This document shows, in pieces, positions 1-7,700 of a DNA stretch of 12,023 nucleotides (its first letter is position 1; every line of letters begins with the position of its first letter). The notes beneath the pieces were generated by a model. It was not told the DNA's origin. It saw only the letters and a list, made by a program, of their open reading frames with translations, and searched no databases. Source of the DNA: Clostridia bacterium (GTDB lineage Bacteria; Bacillota_A; Clostridia; Christensenellales; Borkfalkiaceae); contig JAFTIG010000014.1 of NCBI GenBank assembly GCA_017457015.1, positions 1 to 12,023 of the forward strand. Reading direction: 5' to 3'. The position numbers and the translations under genes were made by a program.

Positions 1-1
1 A

Positions 2-967
2 TTGAAATATACGGAATTTAAAAACGAATTTAACGACGGAAAGGTTTGGCCTATTTATCTTTTTGAAGGGGAAGACGCATATTTTCGTGAGCGCGGAATG
101 CAACTTATTAAAAGCAAGAAAGTGTCAGAACCCGAACTTAATTTCGTTACCCTTGATTCGGCTTGTACTCCGTCCGAACTTTTGTCTTCACTTGAAGGGT
201 ATCCTTTTATGAGTGAAAAACGTATGACGTTAATAAGGGAGTTTTATCCAAAGCAAGACGTCTTTAAGGGTGGACTTAAAGAATACTTGGATAATCCGTC
301 GCCCGACAGTATACTAGCAATACTCAACGAAAAGCCTTGCGATGCTTTGAAGAAATTTAATTCAGTGTGCGTAGTCGACTGTAAAAAGCAAGACGCGAGC
401 CTGATCGTACGTTGGATTAAAGCCGAGTGTGGAAAAGCCAACGTTTCTATAGACGGACAGACGGCAACGCTTATAGCGGAGTTTTGTCTTTCGGATATGA
501 CGAGAATAGACACCGAAACCAACAAACTTATATCTTACGTTGGTGAAGGCGGTAGCATAACTGAAAAAGACGTTGAAGAGATGGTTGCAAGAGATACCGA
601 ATACAAGATTTACGAACTTACCGATTATATAGGAAAGAAACAGTTTGATAAAGCGTTGTCAGTCATTAAAGATATGATGGCGAAAGGAGAAACGTCACAG
701 CGCATTATCATTTATATATACAACTATTTTAGACGACTTTTGCACGCGGCGATAAGCGATATGACCGTTGCGGATATGGCAAAGGCGTTTGGGATAAAAG
801 AATACGCCGTGCAAAAATTGAAACAACAAGCGGCAATGTTTAAGAAAAAATCTTTAAAAAGTGCTGTGGATGCACTTTGCGACGCTGATTATCGCATTAA
901 ATGTGGGCTTAACGACGCAGACGATAAAGCGTATCTTACGATATTTAAAATTATGACCGACAAGTAG
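2..967 (+). CDS. holA: DNA polymerase III subunit delta (clamp loader)
   Basis: The delta subunit belongs to the clamp-loader complex: it opens the beta sliding clamp so that it can be placed on primed DNA. The 321-residue product is close to the usual HolA length (about 330-345). Its N-terminus (MKYTEFKNEF, then PIYLFEGEDAYF at about 17-28) matches the family start, where a short lead-in is followed by a YLhxGE-type motif. The C-terminal helical part, about residues 275-321, has the family pattern ADYRIKCGL followed by a leucine- and isoleucine-rich helix. The start is TTG at base 2. Only one base lies upstream, so its ribosome binding site cannot be checked and a start further upstream cannot be ruled out. 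The N-terminal fit suggests the gene is complete or nearly so. It is first in a five-gene run, and the cdaA ribosome binding site overlaps its stop codon. The family call rests on motif recall, not on a search. Confidence 0.9.
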   Translation: MKYTEFKNEFNDGKVWPIYLFEGEDAYFRERGMQLIKSKKVSEPELNFVTLDSACTPSELLSSLEGYPFMSEKRMTLIREFYPKQDVFKGGLKEYLDNPSPDSILAILNEKPCDALKKFNSVCVVDCKKQDASLIVRWIKAECGKANVSIDGQTATLIAEFCLSDMTRIDTETNKLISYVGEGGSITEKDVEEMVARDTEYKIYELTDYIGKKQFDKALSVIKDMMAKGETSQRIIIYIYNYFRRLLHAAISDMTVADMAKAFGIKEYAVQKLKQQAAMFKKKSLKSAVDALCDADYRIKCGLNDADDKAYLTIFKIMTDK

Positions 968-971
968 GTGA
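966..971 (+). promoter_or_regulatory. ribosome binding site of cdaA, overlapping the holA stop
   Basis: AGGTGA begins inside the holA TAG stop (965-967) and lies five bases before ATG 977. This spacing favours ATG 977 over the in-frame GTG at 968, which sits within the ribosome binding site itself. The overlap suggests that cdaA translation is coupled to termination on holA. Confidence 0.75.
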
Positions 972-976
972 AGATT

Positions 977-1804
977 ATGAATTTAGGAGAAAAAATTTCT
1001 ACGGTATGGGCGTACGTAACGCAACCTAACGCGTTGATTGCAACCATCGTCAGTATTTTAGTTTTTACTGTACTTTATTATTACATGATAAAGTTCTTGA
1101 TGGATAACGATTCCGGCTCGCTCGTTATGCTTTTTATATTCGTAATGCTCATTTCAGCGGCGATTTTGACCTTTATTGAAGGGCTTAATAGCGTAATTTA
1201 TTTACTTATACCCGCAATGTTTATTATTGCAATGTTAGTTTTATATTCAGTGGAAATAAAACGTCTTATATGGGCTCGTAAAAATATGAAACTTATCGAC
1301 ATAAAGCACGACGGGGTTGGGTACGATCAAGAAAAGATACAAGGCTGTATTACGGAAATAATAAAGGCCCTTCAAAACATGTCTAAAAACGACGTCGGTG
1401 CAATTATCGTATTATCTGCGGGTAATTTCCCCGGTCAGATATTAGACAGCGGCGTTCACCTTGACAGTGATATAAGCAGTGAACTTATAGAGAGCGTCTT
1501 CTTTCCTAAAACGCCGTTACACGACGGAGCAATGATTATAAGCGGTACTAAAATAGTTGCGGCGGGTTGTTTTTTACCTTTGTCGCACAACGTTGACAAT
1601 ATCCCCAAAGACCTTGGTACGCGTCATAGAGCAGGTATAGGCGTAACCGAAACGATAGACGTTATTTCGTTTATCGTATCCGAAGAAACGGGTATTATAT
1701 CGGTTGCAAGAGAAGGCAAGATTACGAGATACGCCGATTCGGAAGTACTCCGTAAAACGCTTACCAAGTATTACTGGCAAGAACTTGAGAGCGCGCGCAA
1801 ATAG
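977..1804 (+). CDS. cdaA: diadenylate cyclase CdaA (c-di-AMP synthase)
   Basis: CdaA joins two ATP molecules into cyclic di-AMP, the second messenger that controls potassium and osmolyte transport and cell-wall homeostasis in Gram-positive bacteria. Counted from ATG 977, the 275-residue protein has three hydrophobic segments at about 20-38, 46-66 and 70-90. The DAC (DisA_N) catalytic domain follows, from about 100 to 260. Both active-site signatures are present: the DGA motif in TPLHDGAMII (Asp173-Gly174-Ala175) and the RHR motif in GTRHRAGIG (216-218). SEETGIISVA follows, as expected for the family. Three membrane helices followed by a DAC domain is the CdaA layout rather than DisA or CdaS. 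It starts 9 bases after holA and ends 11 bases before the next start. The usual partners cdaR (YbbR repeats) and glmM do not follow. I see no defect in the catalytic motifs, so it should be active. Confidence 0.96.
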   Translation: MNLGEKISTVWAYVTQPNALIATIVSILVFTVLYYYMIKFLMDNDSGSLVMLFIFVMLISAAILTFIEGLNSVIYLLIPAMFIIAMLVLYSVEIKRLIWARKNMKLIDIKHDGVGYDQEKIQGCITEIIKALQNMSKNDVGAIIVLSAGNFPGQILDSGVHLDSDISSELIESVFFPKTPLHDGAMIISGTKIVAAGCFLPLSHNVDNIPKDLGTRHRAGIGVTETIDVISFIVSEETGIISVAREGKITRYADSEVLRKTLTKYYWQELESARK

Positions 1805-1815
1805 GAGAGATAGTT

Positions 1816-1953
1816 ATGAATAACAATTTACCACGTAACGATAATAATGAGAATAAGAGTAAGGCGAAAGTGTTTTGGAAACACGTCGGCTTCGTTTGTA
1901 TAGCGTTACTTCTCGCAGTGATAACCGTTTTCGTGCTTAATTTGAACGTATAA
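1816..1953 (+). CDS. 45-residue single-pass membrane peptide in the cdaR position
   Basis: This short ORF has an AGGAGA ribosome binding site at 1803-1808, seven bases before ATG 1816, and it fills the gap between cdaA and the DUF1015 gene with 11-12 base spacers. The N-terminal half is polar, rich in Asn and basic (R7, K14, K16, K18, K22). Residues about 23-45 form one hydrophobic helix (VGFVCIALLLAVITVFV) that runs almost to the C-terminus. The charge distribution predicts a cytoplasmic N-terminus. Its codon use matches the neighbours, including C-ending codons before G, which supports real coding. I do not recognise a family. By position it could be a regulator of CdaA, or what remains of a CdaR membrane anchor, since CdaR also begins with one membrane helix. 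It carries no YbbR domain. Both readings are inference. Confidence 0.72.
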   Translation: MNNNLPRNDNNENKSKAKVFWKHVGFVCIALLLAVITVFVLNLNV

Positions 1954-1965
1954 AGGGAAAGAACG

Positions 1966-3195
1966 ATGAGTAAACAATGTGTTAAAGCGGCAAACGTTTT
2001 GTTGCCTAATACCGCCGATATGACGGCTTGGGCGTGTATAGCGTGCGATCAGTTTACAAGCGAGCCCGATTACTGGACGGAACTTGAAAAAGTCGTAGGC
2101 GATAAATATTCCACTCTCAATTTAACTTTGCCCGAGATTTATCTTGAAGATAATCCCGACTCGCGTATTAAAAAGATTAACGAAAATATAAAGGCGTATA
2201 TAAAAAACGGCGTATTCAAAACGCTTGATAAAGGCTTTGTTTTGACGGTTAGAAAAACTCCGTTCGTGGAACGCAGAATAGGACTTGTGGCGGCAATCGA
2301 CCTTGAAGAGTATGAATATTTGCCAAAGAGCAGTGCGTTTATCCGTGCGACTGAAGGTACGATTGAAGAACGTATCCCACCGAGACTTAAAATAAGAAAG
2401 GACGCAGACGTGGAATTTCCGCACGTTATGGTGCTTTTCGACGACGAGAAAAGAGAGATTACTGAAAAACTTTACGAAAAAAGAGATAGTTATAAAAAAC
2501 TTTACGACTTTACGCTCAATATGGGTGGCGGTAGCATAGAAGGGTATTTTATCGACGACGCAAATCTCGTTATTGAAAAGTTTAATAGTTTGTTAGAAGA
2601 AAACAGGCTTATAGAAAAATACGGTAGAGCGGACAACTTTTTATTTGCAGTCGGTGATGGCAATCACTCGCTCGCAACTGCAAAGACGCACTGGAACAAC
2701 GTTAAATTAGGTTTAACGGAAGAAGAAAAACTTTCTCATCCTGCGAGATACGCGCTCGTAGAACTTGTTAACGTCTATGATGAAGGTATATATTTTGAAC
2801 CGATATTTAGGTACGTTTTCGGCGTTGATAAAGACAAGTTCTTGAAAGGATTAAAGGCGATTGACGGCGGTAAAATGCGCATTTATAGGGACGGCAAAAC
2901 GTGTGAGCAAAACGGCACGAACGGCTTGCCTGAAGGAATTCGTGCGGTAGATAAATATATAAAAGAATATATCGCTAAAAACGGCGGAAACGTAGACTAC
3001 GTTCATGGTGAAGAGAATTTATTTAAACTCGTAGACGATAGGAGCGACGCCGTAGGAATACTTTTTGAAAAACTCGATAAAGGCGATTTGTTTAAGTACG
3101 TATCGGCGAACGGAGCGTTCCCGAGAAAGACGTTTTCAATGGGGGAAGGTGTTGAAAAACGTTATTATCTTGAAGGTAGAAGGATTACAAAATGA
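1966..3195 (+). CDS. DUF1015 family protein, function not established
   Basis: The 409-residue product matches the DUF1015 (PF06245) family in length and motifs. ACDQFTSEPDYW lies at about 26-37. RATEGTIEERIPPRLKIRK (127-145) leads into a PHVMVLFDD block (152-160). The hallmark DGNHSLATAK is at 231-240 and is followed by AHPARYALVE-type residues (SHPARYALVELVN, 257-269). It has no signal peptide or membrane segment, so it should be cytoplasmic. The start is ATG 1966 after an AAAGGGAAAG stretch. Its TGA stop overlaps the lysC start as ATGA, which implies translational coupling. From memory, family members in Clostridia often lie beside serine-biosynthesis genes. Together with lysC here, that hints at amino-acid metabolism, but no reaction can be assigned from this sequence. 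The DGNH motif recalls the DG(H/N)HR motif of ParB-like and free-serine-kinase proteins. I treat that only as a hypothesis. Confidence 0.88.
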   Translation: MSKQCVKAANVLLPNTADMTAWACIACDQFTSEPDYWTELEKVVGDKYSTLNLTLPEIYLEDNPDSRIKKINENIKAYIKNGVFKTLDKGFVLTVRKTPFVERRIGLVAAIDLEEYEYLPKSSAFIRATEGTIEERIPPRLKIRKDADVEFPHVMVLFDDEKREITEKLYEKRDSYKKLYDFTLNMGGGSIEGYFIDDANLVIEKFNSLLEENRLIEKYGRADNFLFAVGDGNHSLATAKTHWNNVKLGLTEEEKLSHPARYALVELVNVYDEGIYFEPIFRYVFGVDKDKFLKGLKAIDGGKMRIYRDGKTCEQNGTNGLPEGIRAVDKYIKEYIAKNGGNVDYVHGEENLFKLVDDRSDAVGILFEKLDKGDLFKYVSANGAFPRKTFSMGEGVEKRYYLEGRRITK

Positions 3196-4514
3196 TTAAA
3201 GTATGTAAATTCGGCGGAACGTCAATGGCAGACGCCAAAGCAATGAAACAGGCTAAAAATATTATAGAGAGCGATCATAGCAGAAGATACGTCGTAGTAT
3301 CTGCACCGGGAAAAAGATTTAAAGAAGATATCAAGATTACCGATATGCTTTACCGTTGCTATAATGAAGTTATGGAAACGGGCACTTGTAAAGAGAGTTT
3401 TAAGATTATCCGTCAAAGATTTGTTGAAATAGTAAAAGACTTGGGTATTTCGCTCGATATAGAGTCCGTTTTAGACGCAACGGAAGAGGCGATTGATACG
3501 GCAAGAAACGCTGATTTTGCAGCGTCACGCGGAGAGTATTTGAGCGCGAGAATTTTTGCCGATTATATGGGCTTTGAGTTCGTCGACGCAGCGGAAATTA
3601 TTAGGTTTGATAGTCACGGCAGACTTAACGTCGATTATACGGACGATAAGGTTTCAAGCAGACTTAACAGTGTGGAAAAAGCAGTTATACCGGGTTTTTA
3701 CGGCAAGAATTTCCAAGGCGATATAAAGACGTTTAGTCGTGGCGGAAGCGATATTACCGGCTCGATTATAGCGCGCGGTGTAAAGGCAGATCTTTATGAG
3801 AACTGGACGGACGTGAGCGGATTTTTGGTTTGCGATCCAAGGATAGTTCCAGAAGCAAAAGCAATTAAACAGATTACTTATAAAGAAGTGAGAGAACTCT
3901 CTTATATGGGCGCGTCGGTTTTGCATGCGGAAGCGATTACGCCCGTTATGAAAAGGCGTATTCCTATCAATATCAAAAATACGTTTAAGCCCGAAGATAA
4001 AGGCACTATGATCGTGCCCAACGAACAGTATAAAGCAGACGAGAACGAAAGCGTTATAACTGGTATAGCAGGTAAAAAGAACTTTACCGTACTTTTAATA
4101 GAAAAGTCAATGATGAACGCAGAAGTTGGCTTTATTCGTCGCGTATTATCGGTTGTTGAACACTTTGGCGTATGTGTAGAGCATTTGCCGTCGGGTATCG
4201 ATACTCTTTCGGTAGTGCTTGAGAGTGAACAGTTAAAGGACGGCGTTTTATCGGAAATGGTTAACGAAATTAGAGAAAACGTAAACCCCGACTATATTCA
4301 CGTTATAGAAAACATTTCGCTTATCGCGACGGTTGGCCACGGCATGGCAATGCGTTCGGGTACGGCGGCAACGCTCTTTAACGCACTTGCAAAGGCAAAT
4401 ATCAATATTAGAATGATAGACCAAGGCTCAAGTGAATTAAATATTATAATCGGCGTAAGTAACTCGGATTATGAAAAATGTATCCGCGCAATTTACGACG
4501 CGTTTATAAACTAG
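3192..4514 (+). CDS. lysC: aspartate kinase (aspartokinase)
   Basis: This enzyme phosphorylates aspartate to 4-phospho-aspartate, the first step towards lysine, diaminopimelate, threonine, methionine and isoleucine. The 440-residue protein is a single-function aspartokinase. It has the nucleotide-binding start VCKFGGTSMADA (KFGGTS at 6-11), the substrate segment SRGEYLSARI (112-121), SRGGSDITGS (182-191), and NWTDVSGFLVCDPR (204-217). Two C-terminal ACT-type regulatory regions lie at about 297-350 and 375-435. The second contains the conserved block GMAMRSGTAATLFNALAKAN. The ACT pair implies feedback control by an end-product amino acid; which one cannot be read here. I see no fused homoserine dehydrogenase and no internal promoter. 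The ATG start overlaps the DUF1015 stop by four bases. It is the last gene of the run, and the two-way terminator at 4693-4732 lies about 180 bases downstream. Confidence 0.95.
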   Translation: MIKVCKFGGTSMADAKAMKQAKNIIESDHSRRYVVVSAPGKRFKEDIKITDMLYRCYNEVMETGTCKESFKIIRQRFVEIVKDLGISLDIESVLDATEEAIDTARNADFAASRGEYLSARIFADYMGFEFVDAAEIIRFDSHGRLNVDYTDDKVSSRLNSVEKAVIPGFYGKNFQGDIKTFSRGGSDITGSIIARGVKADLYENWTDVSGFLVCDPRIVPEAKAIKQITYKEVRELSYMGASVLHAEAITPVMKRRIPINIKNTFKPEDKGTMIVPNEQYKADENESVITGIAGKKNFTVLLIEKSMMNAEVGFIRRVLSVVEHFGVCVEHLPSGIDTLSVVLESEQLKDGVLSEMVNEIRENVNPDYIHVIENISLIATVGHGMAMRSGTAATLFNALAKANINIRMIDQGSSELNIIIGVSNSDYEKCIRAIYDAFIN

Positions 4515-4524
4515 TTTTATAGAT

Positions 4525-4656
4525 AAATTAAGTGTATACTTTATAGAGTCGTGGACTGCAACGCCTGATTTGAAGGAGAAAATAACGTACTCGTTGATAA
4601 ACCTGATATAACCGAACTCAACATAAATAAAGTAAGAACTTATACACACTTAATTT
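4525..4656 (+). repeat. long-range inverted repeat in the lysC 3' flank
   Basis: AAATTAAGTGT (4525-4535) is perfectly complementary to ACACTTAATTT (4646-4656). Flanking TATA on both sides extends the match if two bases bulge out. About 110 bases lie between the arms. In the transcript this would be a long, AT-rich and weak stem between the lysC stop and the terminator. It could define a 3' untranslated structure or be chance in AT-rich DNA. The 4515-4692 stretch holds no ORF with a convincing start. Confidence 0.35.
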
Positions 4657-4692
4657 TATTAAATAATAGTTAAATATAAAAGTATAGTTAAT

Positions 4693-4732
4693 AAAAAAGC
4701 CTTAAAATCGCTAGTGATTTTAAGGCTTTTTT
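4693..4732. terminator. two-way intrinsic terminator between lysC and the lipoprotein gene
   Basis: A perfect 17-bp inverted repeat, AAAAAAGCCTTAAAATC (4693-4709) and its complement (4716-4732), flanks a 6-base loop. On the + strand it ends in a run of six T bases, and the left arm gives the same T-run on the - strand. It sits between convergent genes and can end both transcripts: the holA-lysC run from the left and the lipoprotein gene from the right. Confidence 0.93.
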
Positions 4733-4749
4733 CGTTTTATTTGCAGTTA

Positions 4750-7700
4750 CTAAATAGCATAAAGATTGCTGTTTTTTTCCGTTTCCAACGTTTCCTTAGT
4801 GTTTTGGTAAACGTTGAACGGGCTAACTAGTTTAGCGTCAAGGTTAATAGTAATCGTATTGACCACTAAAACGGTGGCTGTAAGTGAACTAACGTTCATA
4901 CTATCGTCGTGTTTGATTACCGCGTTAACTTCTTGTATGTCGCCGATTAGCGGTTCAAGGTCTAATTTTAAGTTAAACGTATCAATTCCGTTATAAGAGT
5001 AGCCAAGCAAAGAATTTTCAACCGTAGCGGTGGAAACGTGGCTTTCACTATCTGAAGAGTCCGTCGGAATAAGATTTTCTATGGTAGAGTTAAGGTTTAA
5101 TAGATATAAAAGGTTGGGGAGTAAGTCTGCGGTAAATTGCTCTACGGTAAACTTTTTATACTCTGTTGTATCAGAATAAACGTATCCTTGGAATAATTTA
5201 TAAGTACGCGTTCTAGAATACTTTTTAGTATAAATCATATTTTCTATCGGATCAAGGTATATAGTTGATACGCCGTCGTAATCTTTCCATACTGAAGTAA
5301 GTAAAACCGTAGTAGGATTTCTGGTTATAGTAATTACTACATAAGTTTTATCGTCAATATTATCTAGTTGAACTCTAACGTCTATCGCGTCTTTTGCTAT
5401 ATCCCAACTGCCTATCGACATACCTATATTACCAGTAATGTCAAACGAACGGGACTCTGCGGTTTTTGAAAGCATTTCTAAAAGTTCGTTTATTGAAGAG
5501 AAATCTTTTTCATTTCCGTCGAGAGTAAACGAGAAGTTATCGTCAGCAAAATCTTCTTGCGGCTTAGAAAGCGAAAGGGCAAGAGAAAGGTCTAAACCAT
5601 CTACTTTAAGTTCGGGTATAGCAAGGTTTATAGCTCCGTTTTCTGCATTTACGGTAAACTCAATCGTGCTCGGTAGACTGTCCATAATCGCGTTGCCGTT
5701 AAGGTTTGCGGTCAAAGTACCGTTATTGAGAACAAGCGCGTTTATGAGAGCATTTAAGTCAATATCCGTTTTGGGAAGAACGGGGTATCCGTTCGTGTCG
5801 GGGACGAGAATAGGCGATAGCGTTTCTTGCAGTTCGGGCATTTGTTTATAAATGTCTTTTAATATATTTAACGTTTCACCTGCTTTAGTCGTCGTAAACG
5901 TGCCTTCTATAGGATTAGTAGTGCCGTCGGTATTGTCGAGCGAACTGTCGTAAGTAAAGAATACGTTTACTGCACCTTCACTTACTAAAGACGGATCAAG
6001 GTATACGAGAGAAATCGTATGAGTGGTGGTCGTCGTAGTACCACCTATAGAAGTTTCAGTTATATCAAGCACGAGATTTGCCGTAGTCTTTGGCGCATCG
6101 TCAAGCCCTGCAATTTTAATATCGCAAGCGGTTATGGAATAAACGGTGTTACCGTTTTTAAGCGTTCCGCCTAAAGATACGTTCATTTGGTCGGATAAAA
6201 TAACGTCGCAAACAGGTTGAGCAAAGTCGTCCACCAGTTCTTTAAGGTCAACGTAGTCTAATCCCGTATCAAACTCGAAGTCGAGAGCGTCGTAAGTGTA
6301 GGTAGCGGTTGCGCTAACCCCATCAAAATTAGCCGTAACGTTTTCAAGTTCAAAACTACCGCCAGTAGTGTCAAAATTTAAGGTGATCGGTATATTGAAT
6401 ACAGGCAGCATTACAGATACTCCGTTTTCCGTTTTTAAGGTAGTAATTGTTTGAAAAATAGCGTCTACGTCAATTTCTGCATTAAGGTCGGTCGGTAATT
6501 TTTCGATAAGGTCAAAGTTAGCGAATTTTTTAATAAGCGGATTGATTTGGTCTAATACATAAGTAAGGTCGTTAATGTTTACCTTGACTCTTGCACCAGA
6601 GTAGCGAGCGAATATATCACCAGTATTGAGATTTATAAATAGTTTAGCGTCTTCAACTTCTGCTAAAACGGTAAGGTCAACGAGATTTAGCGTCGCTTTA
6701 ATCGTTAAGTCGTTTACCGAGATTACAAAAGAAAGGTTATTGTTTTGGTCGATAATATCTAATAAAGGCAATATATTTTTGTATTCGTCTAAAGTTTCGT
6801 CGTCAATTACTAAAACGTCATTGTTAGTTGGGATTGCGTTAATAGTCGTGTTGTCGACAATAGCGCTAATACCGCTTATTACGTAAGAGTTATTGATAGT
6901 GTTTAAAACTACGTCGACTTTGACGTTTTCAATTATCGTAGACAAGGTAAGCGCCGTATCGCCTCCAGTTATGGTAAGAGTACCAAAAGCGCTTTCTAGT
7001 AACGCCATAGTGTCGATACTTTCAAAGAGCGCGTTAAAATCTGGAATAGAAACTTTACCTTCAAGAACGGGTGCTAATTTGTTTAACGCCGTTTCTATAT
7101 CTGAAACGGATAATTTTGCCTTGATATCTTTATAGTTTAAGTATATCGTGTCGTCAACGTATTTAGCGAGTAGGTCGCCAAGAACTATATCGGCAGAAAG
7201 ATTTTTCACGTTAAAATTGACGAGTGCATTAATATCACCTACGCTTACGTTAAACTTGATATTGCCGTTTTGGTCGATAATATCAAATAACGGGGTAATC
7301 CTATTATATCCGTCGCCTAATTCGGGTATAACGAGAGCATCGTCGGGCGTGAGCGTGATAAAGAAATTTTCAATCGTGGCCGTTGCACCCGTAAACGAAA
7401 CTGTTTCACCGTCGGTAAAGAAAAGCGTTGCAATAAGACTTGAATCGCCGAGAGTTATCGGTAAATTAACGGTTACGTTATCGTCTTCTTTAACGAGCGA
7501 AGCGTTGCTCAATAGAGTTTCCGTATCAAAGTTAGTAAACGACGAAAGGTCTATCGTATTTTGCCCGAATAAGGGGAGTAAACGATTGATTAAATCTGTA
7601 ATTTCGTCTACCGTACCCGTTGCTTTTAAGTTGCCGTATCTTATAAACGCAGAGTTATTTTCATACGCTAGATAAATATCGTTAAAGGTTAATTTATCGT

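Noticed and set aside
968..976. GTG 968 as start of cdaA
   Set aside because: It lies inside the ribosome binding site that serves ATG 977. The ATG has proper spacing and gives the usual CdaA N-terminus.
4437..4649. 70-codon - strand ORF over the lysC end
   Set aside because: It overlaps the lysC 3' end in antisense, its product is low-complexity and aromatic-rich, and no promoter or ribosome binding site stands out.
5438..5851. 137-codon + strand ORF opposite the lipoprotein gene
   Set aside because: Composition looks like a reverse-frame shadow and there is no recognisable motif.
7148..7675. 175-codon + strand ORF opposite the lipoprotein gene
   Set aside because: It is antisense to a well-supported gene, Ser- and Val-rich as expected of a complement of Asp/Asn/Thr-rich repeats, and has no convincing ribosome binding site or family signal.
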